52,885 bases of DNA, taken from Bradyrhizobium sp. AS23.2 (GTDB lineage Bacteria; Pseudomonadota; Alphaproteobacteria; Rhizobiales; Xanthobacteraceae). Positions 39,861 to 48,788 of the stretch are shown here, in pieces (the stretch's first letter is position 1; each line of letters starts with the position of its first letter). The DNA is taken from contig NZ_LGHM01000151.1 of NCBI RefSeq assembly GCF_001908185.1, positions 1 through 52,885 of the forward strand. Reading direction: 5' to 3'. The translations under genes were made by a program, and so were the position numbers. A model generated the notes under the pieces. The model saw only the letters and a program-made list of their open reading frames with translations. It was not told the origin of the DNA and ran no database searches.

Positions 39861-40541
39861 CTATAAGCGGACGATATCGCCCATACTCGTGGCAAACATC
39901 AGCGGCGCACGCCGGCCGCTCGAAAATGCTGCCGCTGTCAACGGGCCGCCGAAGCATGCGCCGGTGTCCAGATTCAATCGATTGGCTCGCAGATCGGGAC
40001 GCCCGGATGTGATCGGCGTGTGCCCGTGCACGACGAATAGCCCGTGATCATCGGGGGACGAGAGGAATGGCTCTCTGATCCAGAGCAGATCCTCTTGCGA
40101 CTGAAGAGACAGCGGGACGCCAGGCCGGACCCCGGCATGGACGAAAAGCCGATGCTGGTCCTTGTGCGTCAGCGGAAGCTTCTGAACCCATGCCAGGTGT
40201 TCGGCAGGCAGATCGCCGGGGTCATCGACACCGTAGCTCTCGAGGGTCCGTTCGCCGCCATTCCCCCACCAATTCATGAGATCGCGATCCGAGCGATGCC
40301 TGCCGGCAGCGTGGATCAACATCTCCTCATGATTGCCGCGCAGGCAGATGCAGCGACGTCCCTGCTCCGATTGCCGCCGGATGAGAAACTCCACAACCCG
40401 ACGACTGTCGGGCCCTCTGTCGACATAATCGCCGATGAAGACGAACCGGGTATCCTCTCCATGACCGGCAATGTCGCACACGGCAAGCAGCGCGAGCAGC
40501 TCCTCGAAGCACCCGTGAATGTCACCAATCGCGAACGTCAA
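39861..40541 (-). CDS. Metallophosphoesterase (PPP-type serine/threonine phosphatase or Ap4A hydrolase-like)
   Basis: 226 aa. The metal-binding signatures are complete: GDIHGCFEEL (7-16), GDYVDRGPDSR (37-47) and LRGNHEEM (68-75), then VHAGVRPGVPL and FVVHGHTP. Bacterial members act on phosphoproteins or diadenosine tetraphosphate. It converges with the ABC importer and does not appear to be in an operon. Confidence 0.92.
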   Translation of the reverse strand: MTFAIGDIHGCFEELLALLAVCDIAGHGEDTRFVFIGDYVDRGPDSRRVVEFLIRRQSEQGRRCICLRGNHEEMLIHAAGRHRSDRDLMNWWGNGGERTLESYGVDDPGDLPAEHLAWVQKLPLTHKDQHRLFVHAGVRPGVPLSLQSQEDLLWIREPFLSSPDDHGLFVVHGHTPITSGRPDLRANRLNLDTGACFGGPLTAAAFSSGRRAPLMFATSMGDIVRL

Positions 40542-40641
40542 TGAATGCGTCAGAGTTCACTCCACCCGATTGCGAATTTGAGTCCAACCTAACTGGAAGT
40601 TCTGCGGAACCGCGGCAGCCTGGCTAACGAGGCTCCAGGAG

Positions 40642-40869
40642 ATGAAAATGGCTCTCGCCCCCATCCTGCTGAACCGTCTCGTGTTGATAGAAGCCGCATT
40701 CGGAACAAGTGGGGATAGCGGTCAGCAATTCGAGGATTGGCAATCACCCTACTATATTCAAACGACGGCCCGAGAAATTGCGCCTTTTGGCGAAGAAGAG
40801 CACAACGTTGCTCTCGCGCAACACTTCGCAGCTCCAGCCTGGGCTCCCCGGGACACGCGGTCCCGGTGA
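40642..40869 (+). CDS. Doubtful small ORF, 75 aa
   Basis: A frame with a fair ribosome site (AGGA, 40637-40640) starts at 40642 or 40648. The product has a short hydrophobic start and an acidic middle, with no family resemblance. The whole 40542-41109 stretch has weak coding signs. It could be a real small gene or noise. Nearby, bases from about 40865 encode VLFDGPTSSLD in a plus-strand frame, which mimics an ABC Walker B but has no other ABC motif around it. Confidence 0.2.
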   Translation: MKMALAPILLNRLVLIEAAFGTSGDSGQQFEDWQSPYYIQTTAREIAPFGEEEHNVALAQHFAAPAWAPRDTRSR

Positions 40870-41024
40870 ATGCCGATGCGGTGTTGTTCGATGGGCCAAC
40901 CTCGTCGCTCGATGTGAGGCGCACGGCAGTCAGGCGGCACGAGTTCCTGCGAGCCTCTGGCAACGGCGCCATGGCGGACCTCGGCAGACGTCCGGGCTGG
41001 CGGATTTGCGGACATCTGTATAGA

Positions 41025-41038
41025 TTGATTTATCTCAA
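41025..41038. promoter_or_regulatory. FixK/FNR-type box
   Basis: TTGATTTATCTCAA fits the FixK/FNR consensus TTGA-N6-TCAA with perfect outer arms (TTGA, TCAA). It lies 71 bp before the first universal stress protein gene. In Bradyrhizobium many usp genes are induced by FixK2 at low oxygen, so activation under microaerobic conditions is likely. Confidence 0.65.
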
Positions 41039-41109
41039 GACTACATCCGAAAGGCGAGCCCAGCTGACCTGCGCAAGGCGGCGATACGTCCAGACAATCG
41101 GGAGGTAGC

Positions 41110-41538
41110 ATGTACCGGCATATTCTCATTCCGACAGATGGGTCAAAGCTAGCAGAGCGTGGGGTGACGCACGGATTGGCGTTGGCGAAATCCCTCGGAG
41201 CCAAAGTGTCTTTCATCTTCGTCGTGGAACCGTTTGCCGAAGTGTCAGGCCGGTTCCTTGAAGCAATCGCAACATATGCCGAGCTGCGCAAGGAACAGGC
41301 CAAGAGCGTATTGGACAGCGCCGCAAGTTCGGCCAGGACGGCTGGTGTTTCCTGCGAGACGATTCAAGGCGAGAGCGGGCAACCTCATCAAGCCATCATC
41401 GCCGCAGCCGCGGACAAGGGCTGCGATCTCATTGTCATGTCATCGCATGGGCGCAGCGGGCTCTCCGCGCTCCTCATCGGGAGCGTGACGAACAAGGTGC
41501 TGGCGCACGCGAAAACGCCCGTACTGGTCTGTCCATGA
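41110..41538 (+). CDS. Universal stress protein (UspA family)
   Basis: 142 aa. Starts MYRHILIPTDGSKLAERGVT and ends with SSHGRSGLSALLIGSVTNKVL (about residues 113-133), the G-2x-G-9x-G(S/T) type ATP-binding loop. Ribosome site GGGAGG just before the start. A FixK-type box lies 71 bp upstream. It pairs with a second usp gene 76 bp downstream. Confidence 0.95.
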   Translation: MYRHILIPTDGSKLAERGVTHGLALAKSLGAKVSFIFVVEPFAEVSGRFLEAIATYAELRKEQAKSVLDSAASSARTAGVSCETIQGESGQPHQAIIAAAADKGCDLIVMSSHGRSGLSALLIGSVTNKVLAHAKTPVLVCP

Positions 41539-41614
41539 ATGCGCAGACCCGCGTTGAGGTCAAACCAGCGCGCCGGGAGATGGAGACAATGTCGTCGAGA
41601 AAGGGAGCTCCCAA

Positions 41615-42067
41615 ATGTACGCCCATATTCTCCTGAGCACGGATGGCTCGGATGTCGCGAGAAACGGCCTCAAGCATGGGATTGCCTTGGCCAAGGCCTT
41701 GAATGCCAAGGTGACAGTCATCGCCGTGACTGAACCGCTGCCGATCGACTACGGGGGCGGACACGCCGGAGGATGGATACCGTCGCAGCAGGAGGTTGAT
41801 GCCTTTGACGCAGCCTCCAAGGAACGTGCCGGCAAAGTCCTTGATGAAGCGCGTACCATGGCGGACCAGATCGGGATATCCGCAAAGCTCTTGCATGTCC
41901 CGAATGCGCACCCGGCCACTGCAATCATCCAAGCAGCAAGGTCCGGAGGCTGCGACCTGATCGTCATGGGCTCTCACGGACGCCGCGGTCTCAAGAAGCT
42001 ATTCCTGGGGAGTCAAACATCGGAGGTCCTGGCGGACGGAAGCGTGCCGGTGCTGGTCGTGCACTAA
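41615..42067 (+). CDS. Universal stress protein (UspA family)
   Basis: 150 aa. Starts MYAHILLSTDGSDVARNGLK and ends with GSHGRRGLKKLFLGSQTSEV, the nucleotide-binding loop. It resembles the gene at 41110 across its length, suggesting an old tandem duplication. Ribosome site GGGAGC. No separate promoter was found, so it is probably co-transcribed from the FixK-type promoter. Confidence 0.95.
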   Translation: MYAHILLSTDGSDVARNGLKHGIALAKALNAKVTVIAVTEPLPIDYGGGHAGGWIPSQQEVDAFDAASKERAGKVLDEARTMADQIGISAKLLHVPNAHPATAIIQAARSGGCDLIVMGSHGRRGLKKLFLGSQTSEVLADGSVPVLVVH

Positions 42068-42114
42068 CGAACAGAAGTGATGGCGCAGGACTGGTCAAAG
42101 CCCGGCGGCCGGGA

Positions 42115-42861
42115 CTACCCGCTCTCCCGTTGCACCCAACCCGTTGCAATCGCGCTCGCCCAGGTGAGCATTCCCTTGCTGCGCGCCAGTGCGGCCATGG
42201 CCGTGTTGTCGTAGGGCACGTAGCGGAGGGTCGCGAGCCAGCCCTCCCCGGCATGCTCCAGAATCGCATAGCACGCGTGAGGCGTGCCGACCTCGACCAC
42301 GTAAGGAACAGGCGCCTTCCCATCGTAACCGGGCAGCCCAACGCTGCCGGGATTGACGACCATTCGCCCGTCCCTCAGGCGAACGACTCTCGGAATATGG
42401 GTGTGTGCGCAGAGGATGAGGCGGGCGTCGATCCCCTCAGCTCCGGCCTCGATGGCCTCGATCCCGCTCGGGCGTACGCTGCCATCGTCGGCGATATGAT
42501 CGAGCCAAAAAGCCGCGTCGTCCCGTGGCGATCCATGACACAGGAACACCTGCTCCCTGTACCTCAGCGTGGGCGGCATGCTTGCCATCCAATCGAAATG
42601 CTTGCGCTCGAGCTGTTGGAAATCGCTGCGAGCCGAGGTGCCGGCCTGCCAGAGCTCGACGAGAATTCGGTCCTGATCGCCCCGCACCGACGGAAAGCCG
42701 CGTTCGATCAGCAGGTCCGCAGTTCTGGCCGCCTCGAGCGGACCGCTGACGTGGTCACCAAGGTTTACGACCTCGTTGATGCCGAGCTCGGCAATGTCGG
42801 CAAGTACGGCTTCAAGCGCGGGACGATTCCCGTGCACATCCGCGATGGCGGCAAATTTCAT
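42115..42861 (-). CDS. Metallophosphoesterase family protein (YfcE/MPP type)
   Basis: 248 aa from the ATG at 42861, behind GGGAGGG on the coding strand; the frame runs further up but those residues are not conserved. Signatures: IADVHGNRPAL (6-16), LGDHVSGP, FLCHGSPRDD, and CAHTHIPRVV with NPGSVGLPG. The usual GNHD/E segment reads RGDQD, replacing the Asn metal ligand with Asp and the His with Gln. It may have altered metal use or activity. Convergent with the usp pair. Confidence 0.88.
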   Translation of the reverse strand: MKFAAIADVHGNRPALEAVLADIAELGINEVVNLGDHVSGPLEAARTADLLIERGFPSVRGDQDRILVELWQAGTSARSDFQQLERKHFDWMASMPPTLRYREQVFLCHGSPRDDAAFWLDHIADDGSVRPSGIEAIEAGAEGIDARLILCAHTHIPRVVRLRDGRMVVNPGSVGLPGYDGKAPVPYVVEVGTPHACYAILEHAGEGWLATLRYVPYDNTAMAALARSKGMLTWASAIATGWVQRESG

Positions 42862-43016
42862 CCAGCCCTCCCCATTCGAGATGGCCGACGATTCACGCAA
42901 TGCGGGACGATGCAGGGATAGCGGTCTCTTTAGCTGCATTTTTAGAAGCGCCCGCAAGCTGAGTATCAAATCGGCGCTGATTCAAAATTACACAATCCGA
43001 ATGGCGCAATCAAGCG

Positions 43017-43228
43017 ATGGCCACGATGCCGCGCGACCCGTCCAAATGGCGAATGCCGGGCAAGTCGATGACGCGCCTGGACGCTCGCTCGAAAGTGATG
43101 GGTGAATTGAAGTAGGATACCGACCAGCCGAAGTCGTCGAAGTGACAAAGACGGACAGAGGCATCAGGATCGATAAGGTCCGGGTCGCAGTCGATGTCGG
43201 CAAGGTGGTCGATCCCGTCAACTTCGCG
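43017..43228 (+). pseudogene. Remnant of a molybdenum hydroxylase large subunit (isoquinoline 1-oxidoreductase beta/aldehyde dehydrogenase type)
   Basis: Two short pieces are recognisable. Bases 43017-43115 encode DPSKWRMPGKSMTRLDARSK then VMGELK and a stop; this matches the segment where such proteins read GKPLxRLDxPAKVxG. Bases about 43116-43228, in another frame, encode TDRGIRIDKVRVAVDVGKVV then DPVNFA, the conserved C-terminal stretch of the family. Several hundred residues between them are missing. The piece ends shortly before the start of a diheme cytochrome c gene, the usual partner of these enzymes. The rest of 42862-43271 shows no gene. Confidence 0.65.
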
Positions 43229-43271
43229 AAATGCCTTTCAACACGTTCATCGATTTCGTTTGAGGCTTGTC

Positions 43272-43904
43272 ATGAACAGATCTCTGATTGCGGTCGTCTT
43301 CGCGGCTTCGGCAACCGCGGCCCTCACCGGGTTTGTCGCGGCCAAGGACGAGGCCGCGAAGGACGTAGGCCCGCCGGGCAGCGTCAGTCGCGCCGAGGGG
43401 CTGGAGGCCTGGACAAGGATTGAAGCCGTGGTGACACATCCGCGTTGTGCCAACTGCCACGTCGACGCCAGGGCGATTCCGCTATGGACGCCGGCAGGTG
43501 AAACCAGGCCCCGGGTGCATGGCATGAACATCCACGGCGGAGAGAGCCGCATCGGCGCGGAGGCGATTCCCTGCTCGAGCTGTCACATGACCTCCACCCA
43601 GGCGAACGAGCCGGCACCGGCGCCGCCGCGCGCCGGCATCGACTGGCAGCTCGCCCCTGCCGATTTCGTCTGGTTCGGCAAAAGTGGCGCCGAGATCTGT
43701 GCGCAGCTGAAGGATCCCAAACGCAACGGCGGTCGCGACGCCGTAGGCCTGCTGGAGCACTTGCGGCACGATGCATCGCTGAACGGCTTTATCCCTCGCG
43801 CCTGGGCGCCCGGAGCAGGCCGCGCGACACCGCCGGGTACCTTCGAGGAGCATGTCAAAGACATGGCTCTGTGGGCAGCCGCCGGACAACCCTGTCCAGA
43901 CTAA
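43272..43904 (+). CDS. Periplasmic diheme cytochrome c
   Basis: 210 aa. Signal peptide (about residues 1-24, ending FVAAK). Two haem c sites, CANCH (59-63) and CSSCH (101-105), with Met in the following CHMTS stretch. Such proteins sit next to membrane-linked molybdenum hydroxylases and carry electrons from them. Here the hydroxylase gene is reduced to a remnant just upstream, leaving the cytochrome intact but possibly orphaned. Ribosome site weak. Confidence 0.85.
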   Translation: MNRSLIAVVFAASATAALTGFVAAKDEAAKDVGPPGSVSRAEGLEAWTRIEAVVTHPRCANCHVDARAIPLWTPAGETRPRVHGMNIHGGESRIGAEAIPCSSCHMTSTQANEPAPAPPRAGIDWQLAPADFVWFGKSGAEICAQLKDPKRNGGRDAVGLLEHLRHDASLNGFIPRAWAPGAGRATPPGTFEEHVKDMALWAAAGQPCPD

Positions 43905-43962
43905 CGCCTTGCGGCCGCTCGGACGATGACACCGAGAGTGCGGCAGTATCGACAGCCGCCTG

Positions 43963-44877
43963 CTACTGAGCGGGCGTCAGCGCCGCGTAGTAGCGGTCCG
44001 GCAGATGATCGCCGATCCCCGACGGCAGCAGCACGGAAAGATTTCCGACAGCGCCGGTCCGCGTGTTCGGTGATTTCCCGCCGAACAGGCTGACGAGCTG
44101 CGCGATCAATCCGGCGTCCGGCCGCGGCTCGTTGGAGCCGGTGCCGGGCGTCAATTGACCCGCGTCAAACTTCGCGCCCTGCTGGCAAGTGAGGTAGCGG
44201 CCGACATGCACGAAATCGAGCTGAGGCGGCGGAACGGTCGGCACGACATCGGCGCCATGGACAAGACGATAGGTCGTCTTGCCGAACGTGGTGTCGTAGG
44301 GGGTGACGAACTCGGTGAGCCCGACACGCGGGCAGCCGTAGAGATAGATCTGCGCCTTGGTGAGCTGCAACTGCTGCCGCGCCAAATCGGCGGTGACCAC
44401 AGCAATCGCCGCTCCCAGGCTGTGTCCGGTGATGAAGATCGGCGAGCCCGCCGCTGCTGCTGCCGTGAGCGCCGCCTTGACGTCGTTCCAGAGGGCCGCC
44501 GCCGCTTCACGGAAACCCTCGTGGACGAGTGCGTTCGGGCGGCCAAGGGTGAAGTTGCTGACCCAGTTCAACAGGTTGAGGGGATCGGTGCCGGCGAAGG
44601 CGACAATGGTCGCGCCGTCCTTTCGCGCAATGACACCGCGGCTGTCCGACACCGGAAGCGTCGACTTCACCGGCTGTATCAGCGTCCTGACATCAGCCAG
44701 GTTCCAGAGGGCCGCGACAGCCTCGATCGTATCAGGCACGTGGGTCTCGTAGGCAAGCTGCGACATCCACATCATCGCGCGCGCGACGCCGAGATCGAAA
44801 TCGGCAGCATCCTTGTTGAATTTCGCGAATGCGTTCCGATCGTATTGATCGGGAGGGAGTTCGACCAGAATGCTCAC
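43963..44877 (-). CDS. Class 3 lipase family protein (alpha/beta hydrolase)
   Basis: 304 aa, GTG start behind GGGAGGG. The nucleophile elbow is IFITGHSLGAAIAVVTADL with Ser153. GADVVPTVPPPQLDFVHVGR holds the Asp and His expected of class 3 (fungal-type) lipases. It has no signal peptide, so it acts inside the cell or leaves by another route. It stands alone between the cytochrome gene and a dispersed repeat. It would hydrolyse esters or lipids; substrate unknown. Confidence 0.88.
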   Translation of the reverse strand: MSILVELPPDQYDRNAFAKFNKDAADFDLGVARAMMWMSQLAYETHVPDTIEAVAALWNLADVRTLIQPVKSTLPVSDSRGVIARKDGATIVAFAGTDPLNLLNWVSNFTLGRPNALVHEGFREAAAALWNDVKAALTAAAAAGSPIFITGHSLGAAIAVVTADLARQQLQLTKAQIYLYGCPRVGLTEFVTPYDTTFGKTTYRLVHGADVVPTVPPPQLDFVHVGRYLTCQQGAKFDAGQLTPGTGSNEPRPDAGLIAQLVSLFGGKSPNTRTGAVGNLSVLLPSGIGDHLPDRYYAALTPAQ

Positions 44878-44985
44878 ATCCAGCTCCCAAATGGTTTCCG
44901 CTGCAATGCGTCGATCGAAATTGGAATGGCCCTACTTTCGCATAGGGCGGGAACTTTGACAAACTCCGCGAGCGTGCTGGGCCTC

Positions 44986-45100
44986 AATGGTTCGAGACGC
45001 GCCGCAAGGCGGCGCTCCTCACCATGAGGGTCTAAGACTTCGCCGCGAAACAGGACCTCATCCTGAGGAGCCCGCCAAAGCGGGCGTCTCGAAGGATGGC
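44986..45100. repeat. Dispersed palindromic repeat, copy B
   Basis: It starts CAATGGTTCGAGACGC and ends GCGTCTCGAAGGATGGC. CCTCACCATGAGG and CCTCATCCTGAGG lie inside, with hairpins GCGCCGCaaGGCGGCGC and CCCGCCaaaGCGGG. Same family as 18648 and 49466. The remainder of the 44878-45125 gap shows nothing else. Confidence 0.85.
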
Positions 45101-45125
45101 CGCCAGGAGGCCGCCCGTCACACCC

Positions 45126-46313
45126 CTATTGATGCTCTATCGCGCGGATCGCACCGCGGAGCTCGGCGAGACCGCGCAGCCGGCCAATCGCGGTGTAGCC
45201 GGGATTGGTGCGCTTGGTCGCGGCGAGATCATCCAGCATGCGATGACCATGGTCGGGACGGAAGACGATTTGCTGGTCGGGCGAGCGCCGCGCGTTCTCC
45301 TTCAGCAGCGCCTTGAGCACCGCGACCATGTCGACGTCGCCGTCGAGATGATCGGACTCGTAGAACGACAGGCCGTCGGCCTCGCGCTTGGTCGCGCGTA
45401 AATGCGCAAAGGCGATGCGCGGGCCGAAGCGTTCGGCCATCTCCGGCAGGTTGTTCTCGGCGCGTACGCCGAGCGAACCTGTGCACAGGCAGATGCCGTT
45501 CGCCTTCGACGGCACTGCATCGAACAGGGCCTGATAATCGTCGGCGGTCGAAGCCACGCGCGGCAGGCCGAACAACGGCCGCGGCGGATCGTCCGGATGC
45601 AGGGTCAGCGAGACGCCGAGCTGCTCGGCCACAGGTGCGACGCGGCCCAAGAACTCGGCGAGATGCTGCCGCAGGATCTTTGGCGTGATGTCGCGATACT
45701 GCCCGAGCCGGTCGCGGAATTGCGGGATAGTCATCGGCTCGGTGGTCGATCCGGGCAGCGCGCTGGCGATGACCATGATGAGATAGTCGATATCGGCCTG
45801 GCTCATCTTGTCGAAGAGCTCTTTCGCGCGCGCCTGCTGCTCCGGCGAATATTCGGCGGTCGCGGCCGGGCGCTTCAGGATATGCAGCTCGAAGGCCGCG
45901 AAGCGGTCCTGGTCGAAGCGCATGGCGCGGGCGCCGTTCGGCAGCTCCCATTCCAGATCGGTGCGACACCAGTCGACCACCGGCATGAAGTTGTAGCAGA
46001 TGATCTTGATACCGGCGGCGGCCACCGCCTCCAGGCTCGCGATCCACGCGTCGATCGACCGCGTCGCCTTAGCCCCCAGGCGCTTGACGTCGTCGGGGAT
46101 CGGAATCGATTCCACCACCGACCAGGTCAGTTGCGAGCGACCGGGCTGGCCGTGCTCGATGAAGTTCTTGCGCTCCTCGACGTCCTTGCGCGTCCAGGCC
46201 TCGCCGATCGGCACCTGATGCAGAGCCGAGACGATATCCGTCGCGCCGGCCTGCCTGACATCGTCGAGCGACACCGGATCATCCGGCCCGTACCAGCGCC
46301 AACCCTGCAGCAT
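45126..46313 (-). CDS. uxuA: Mannonate dehydratase
   Basis: 395 aa, like E. coli UxuA (394), from the ATG at 46313 with AGGAGA upstream; a TTG at 46319 is possible. Landmarks are MLQGWRWYGPDDPVSLDDVR at the start, KIICYNFMPVVDWCRTDLEW (about 95-114), LTLHPDDPPRPLFGLPR and FRPDHGHRMLDDL. It removes water from D-mannonate to give 2-keto-3-deoxygluconate in hexuronate breakdown. Metal-dependent, cytosolic. Last gene of a minus-strand operon with a dehydrogenase and a TRAP transporter. Confidence 0.97.
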   Translation of the reverse strand: MLQGWRWYGPDDPVSLDDVRQAGATDIVSALHQVPIGEAWTRKDVEERKNFIEHGQPGRSQLTWSVVESIPIPDDVKRLGAKATRSIDAWIASLEAVAAAGIKIICYNFMPVVDWCRTDLEWELPNGARAMRFDQDRFAAFELHILKRPAATAEYSPEQQARAKELFDKMSQADIDYLIMVIASALPGSTTEPMTIPQFRDRLGQYRDITPKILRQHLAEFLGRVAPVAEQLGVSLTLHPDDPPRPLFGLPRVASTADDYQALFDAVPSKANGICLCTGSLGVRAENNLPEMAERFGPRIAFAHLRATKREADGLSFYESDHLDGDVDMVAVLKALLKENARRSPDQQIVFRPDHGHRMLDDLAATKRTNPGYTAIGRLRGLAELRGAIRAIEHQ

Positions 46314-46331
46314 TATCAAAGTTCTCCTGGA

Positions 46332-47381
46332 TCAGTTCGCGGTCAGCACGACCTTGACGCTCTGCGAGCGGTCGAGCGCAAGCCGCAGCGCATCGGGCGC
46401 GGTCGACAGCGGCCGCTCGGCGGTGACCAGCGACAGCACGTCGACGCTGCCGGTCCCGATCAGTTCCACCGCCGTCATGAATTCGAGCCCGAAGCGGAAC
46501 GAGCCGCGCAGGTCGATCTCCTTCGCCATCACGGCATTCGCCGGTGTGGGGATCTGGCCGCCCGGCAGGTTGCCGATCTGCACCACCGTGCCGCCGCGCC
46601 TGACGATGCCAATCGCGCTGGCAAGCCCCGCGGCCGTGCCCGAGACCTCGAAGGCGACGTCGTAGGGGCGTGAGGCGGCCTGCGCCTTCAGCCCCTCTTC
46701 CCCACCCGCGACATTCTCGACGTGGGAGGCACCGAGCCGGCTCGCAAAAGCGAGCGGCGCCGGCGCGATATCGGCCACCGTGATGTCGGCCATGCCGGTG
46801 CGCCGTGCGGCGAGCATGGTCAGAAGCCCGATCGGGCCGGCGCCGAAGATGATGCCGCGTTTGCCCTCGATGTTGCCGGCGCGCGCGACCGCGTGCAGGC
46901 AGACCGCGAGCGGCTCGGCGAGCGCCGCGGCCTGATAGGACACGTGGTCGGGAATCTTCACACACTGCGCCGGGATCGCGTCGAAGTAATTGGCGAAGCC
47001 GCCCTGCATGTGCGGCGTCTTCGACGCCGAGCCCATGAAGAAGATGTTCTCGCAGAGGTTCGGCCGGCCCTCGCGGCAGGCGAGGCAATGGCCGCACCAG
47101 CGCGACGGGTTGACGGCGACGCGGTCACCGACCTTCAGGTTGGTTGCGGAGCCGGAGATCTCCACGACCTCGCCGGAGATCTCATGGCCGAGCACCAGCG
47201 GCGACTTCACCACGAAATCACCCGTCCGCGCATGACGGAAGTAGTGCATGTCCGAGCCGCAGATGCCGCCGGCGCCGAAGCGGATTCGCACCATGCCCTT
47301 TGCGAGCTTGTCGAGCGGATGCTCGATCATGCGCAGATCTTCGGGACCGAACAGGGTTGCGGCGAGAGCTATGGAGGTCAT
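46332..47381 (-). CDS. Zinc-dependent alcohol dehydrogenase, L-idonate 5-dehydrogenase-like
   Basis: 349 aa. Catalytic zinc region GGICGSDMHYFRHA (about 37-50) and GHEISGEVVEI; structural zinc cysteines in WCGHCLACREGRPNLCENIF (about 93-112). The NAD(P) site is RGIIFGAGPIGLLTMLAARR (about 175-194). It oxidises a sugar acid or polyol; idonate is the nearest family label. Its start overlaps the TRAP large permease stop by 4 bp, so it handles an imported sugar acid, feeding the UxuA route. Confidence 0.9.
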   Translation of the reverse strand: MTSIALAATLFGPEDLRMIEHPLDKLAKGMVRIRFGAGGICGSDMHYFRHARTGDFVVKSPLVLGHEISGEVVEISGSATNLKVGDRVAVNPSRWCGHCLACREGRPNLCENIFFMGSASKTPHMQGGFANYFDAIPAQCVKIPDHVSYQAAALAEPLAVCLHAVARAGNIEGKRGIIFGAGPIGLLTMLAARRTGMADITVADIAPAPLAFASRLGASHVENVAGGEEGLKAQAASRPYDVAFEVSGTAAGLASAIGIVRRGGTVVQIGNLPGGQIPTPANAVMAKEIDLRGSFRFGLEFMTAVELIGTGSVDVLSLVTAERPLSTAPDALRLALDRSQSVKVVLTAN

Positions 47382-48784
47382 TTGGAGAGTCCCATGTATT
47401 TCGGCAGCCAGAGCGTCAGTTCGGGAATGTACGTGATCGCGATCAGCGCGATCATCAGCGGCACCAGCCAGGGCAGGATCGCGACCGTTGTGCGTTCGAC
47501 CGAGAGCTTTGCCACGCGAGCGAGCACGAACAGCACCATGCCGAGCGGCGGATGCAGCAGGCCGATCATCAGATTCAGCGTCATGATCAGACCGAAATGG
47601 ATCGGATCAATGCCAAGCTTGAGCACGATCGGCAGCAGGATCGGCACCAGAATCGTGATCGCCGCCGTGGTGTCGATGAAGCAGCCGACGAACAGGATCA
47701 GGATGTTGGCGAGTGCCAGGAACACCCATTTGTTGTGGGTGACGCTGAGCATCCAGTCCGAAAGCATCTGCGCCGCCTGCGATACCGTGAGCAGCCAGGC
47801 GAAGATCGAGGCTGCAGTGACGATGAACAGCACCGAGGCCGTGGTCTCGATGGTGTCGAAAGTCGCCTTCGCCACCGTCTTCAGCGTCATGGTGCGGTAA
47901 CGCACGAGACCGAGGAACAGCGACCAGATTACGGCCGCCACCGCAGCCTCTGTCGGCGTGAACCAGCCGAGCGTCATGCCGCCGATCAGGATCACCGGCG
48001 CCATCAGCGCCATCACCGCCGAGAAGTCGAAATACCAGTCGATCACGAGCAGCGTGCCGAGACCGATGACGACCGCCATGTTGGTGGACATGCCGGCAAG
48101 CGTCATCAGCCAGATCGCGAACGGGAAAGCGAGCACTATGACGATCTCGAGGCCGGCCGAGCCGAGTTGCGGCCAGGAGAACGGCGTATCGCTGCCCCAT
48201 TTGTTCTTGTGCGCGAAATAGGTGACGGTGGCCATCATAAGCAGCGTCATGAAGATGCCCGGAATGACGCCGCCGAGGAACAGCGCGCCGATCGAGACGT
48301 TCGCCATCATGCCGTAGATCACGAAGGGCAGCGACGGCGGGATGATCGGCCCGAGCGTCGCCGAAGCCGCGGTGACGCCGACGGAGAACTCGGTGGAGTA
48401 GCCGTGGTCCTTCATCGCCTTGATCTCGATGGTGCCGAGACCGGCGGCATCCGCGATCGCAGTGCCGGACATGCCGGAGAAGATCACCGAGCCGATGATG
48501 TTGACGTGACCGAGGCCACCGCGCATCCAGCCGACCAGCGCGACCGCGAATTTGTAGATACGGCCGGTGACGCCGGCGATGTTCATGAGGTTGCCGGCCA
48601 GGATGAAGAACGGCACGGCGAGCAGCGGAAAGCTCTCGACGCCGGCGATCATGCGCTGCGCCAGCGTGACATCAGGCGTCACGCCGCTGACCAGAATGTA
48701 GAGCAGTGACGACGCAGCCATGGCGATCGCCACGGGAACGCCGAGCAGCATCAGGACGAGAAAGCCTCCAAGCAACAGCAGCAT
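47378..48784 (-). CDS. dctM: TRAP transporter large permease (DctM-like), hexuronate locus
   Basis: 468 aa from the ATG at 48784 (AAGGG upstream); a start at 48799 would overlap the small permease. Begins MLLLLGGFLVLMLLGVPVAI. About 12 helices; GMSGTAIADAAGLGTIEIKA and GLLHPPLGMVLFVLARV are standard DctM segments. Channel of the transporter with DctQ (48789) and DctP (49627). Confidence 0.95.
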   Translation of the reverse strand: MLLLLGGFLVLMLLGVPVAIAMAASSLLYILVSGVTPDVTLAQRMIAGVESFPLLAVPFFILAGNLMNIAGVTGRIYKFAVALVGWMRGGLGHVNIIGSVIFSGMSGTAIADAAGLGTIEIKAMKDHGYSTEFSVGVTAASATLGPIIPPSLPFVIYGMMANVSIGALFLGGVIPGIFMTLLMMATVTYFAHKNKWGSDTPFSWPQLGSAGLEIVIVLAFPFAIWLMTLAGMSTNMAVVIGLGTLLVIDWYFDFSAVMALMAPVILIGGMTLGWFTPTEAAVAAVIWSLFLGLVRYRTMTLKTVAKATFDTIETTASVLFIVTAASIFAWLLTVSQAAQMLSDWMLSVTHNKWVFLALANILILFVGCFIDTTAAITILVPILLPIVLKLGIDPIHFGLIMTLNLMIGLLHPPLGMVLFVLARVAKLSVERTTVAILPWLVPLMIALIAITYIPELTLWLPKYMGLSK

Positions 48785-48788
48785 GACG

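Noticed and set aside
40609..40640. Possible EcfG general-stress promoter (GGAAC at 40612)
   Set aside because: The downstream element reads CGAG rather than CGTT, so the match is incomplete.
40865..40920. Walker B-like VLFDGPTSSLD read
   Set aside because: No Walker A, signature or other ABC motif around it; eleven residues can match by chance.
47144..48709. Plus-strand frame of 521 codons
   Set aside because: Antisense to DctM; extremely rich in Arg, His, Asp and Gln.
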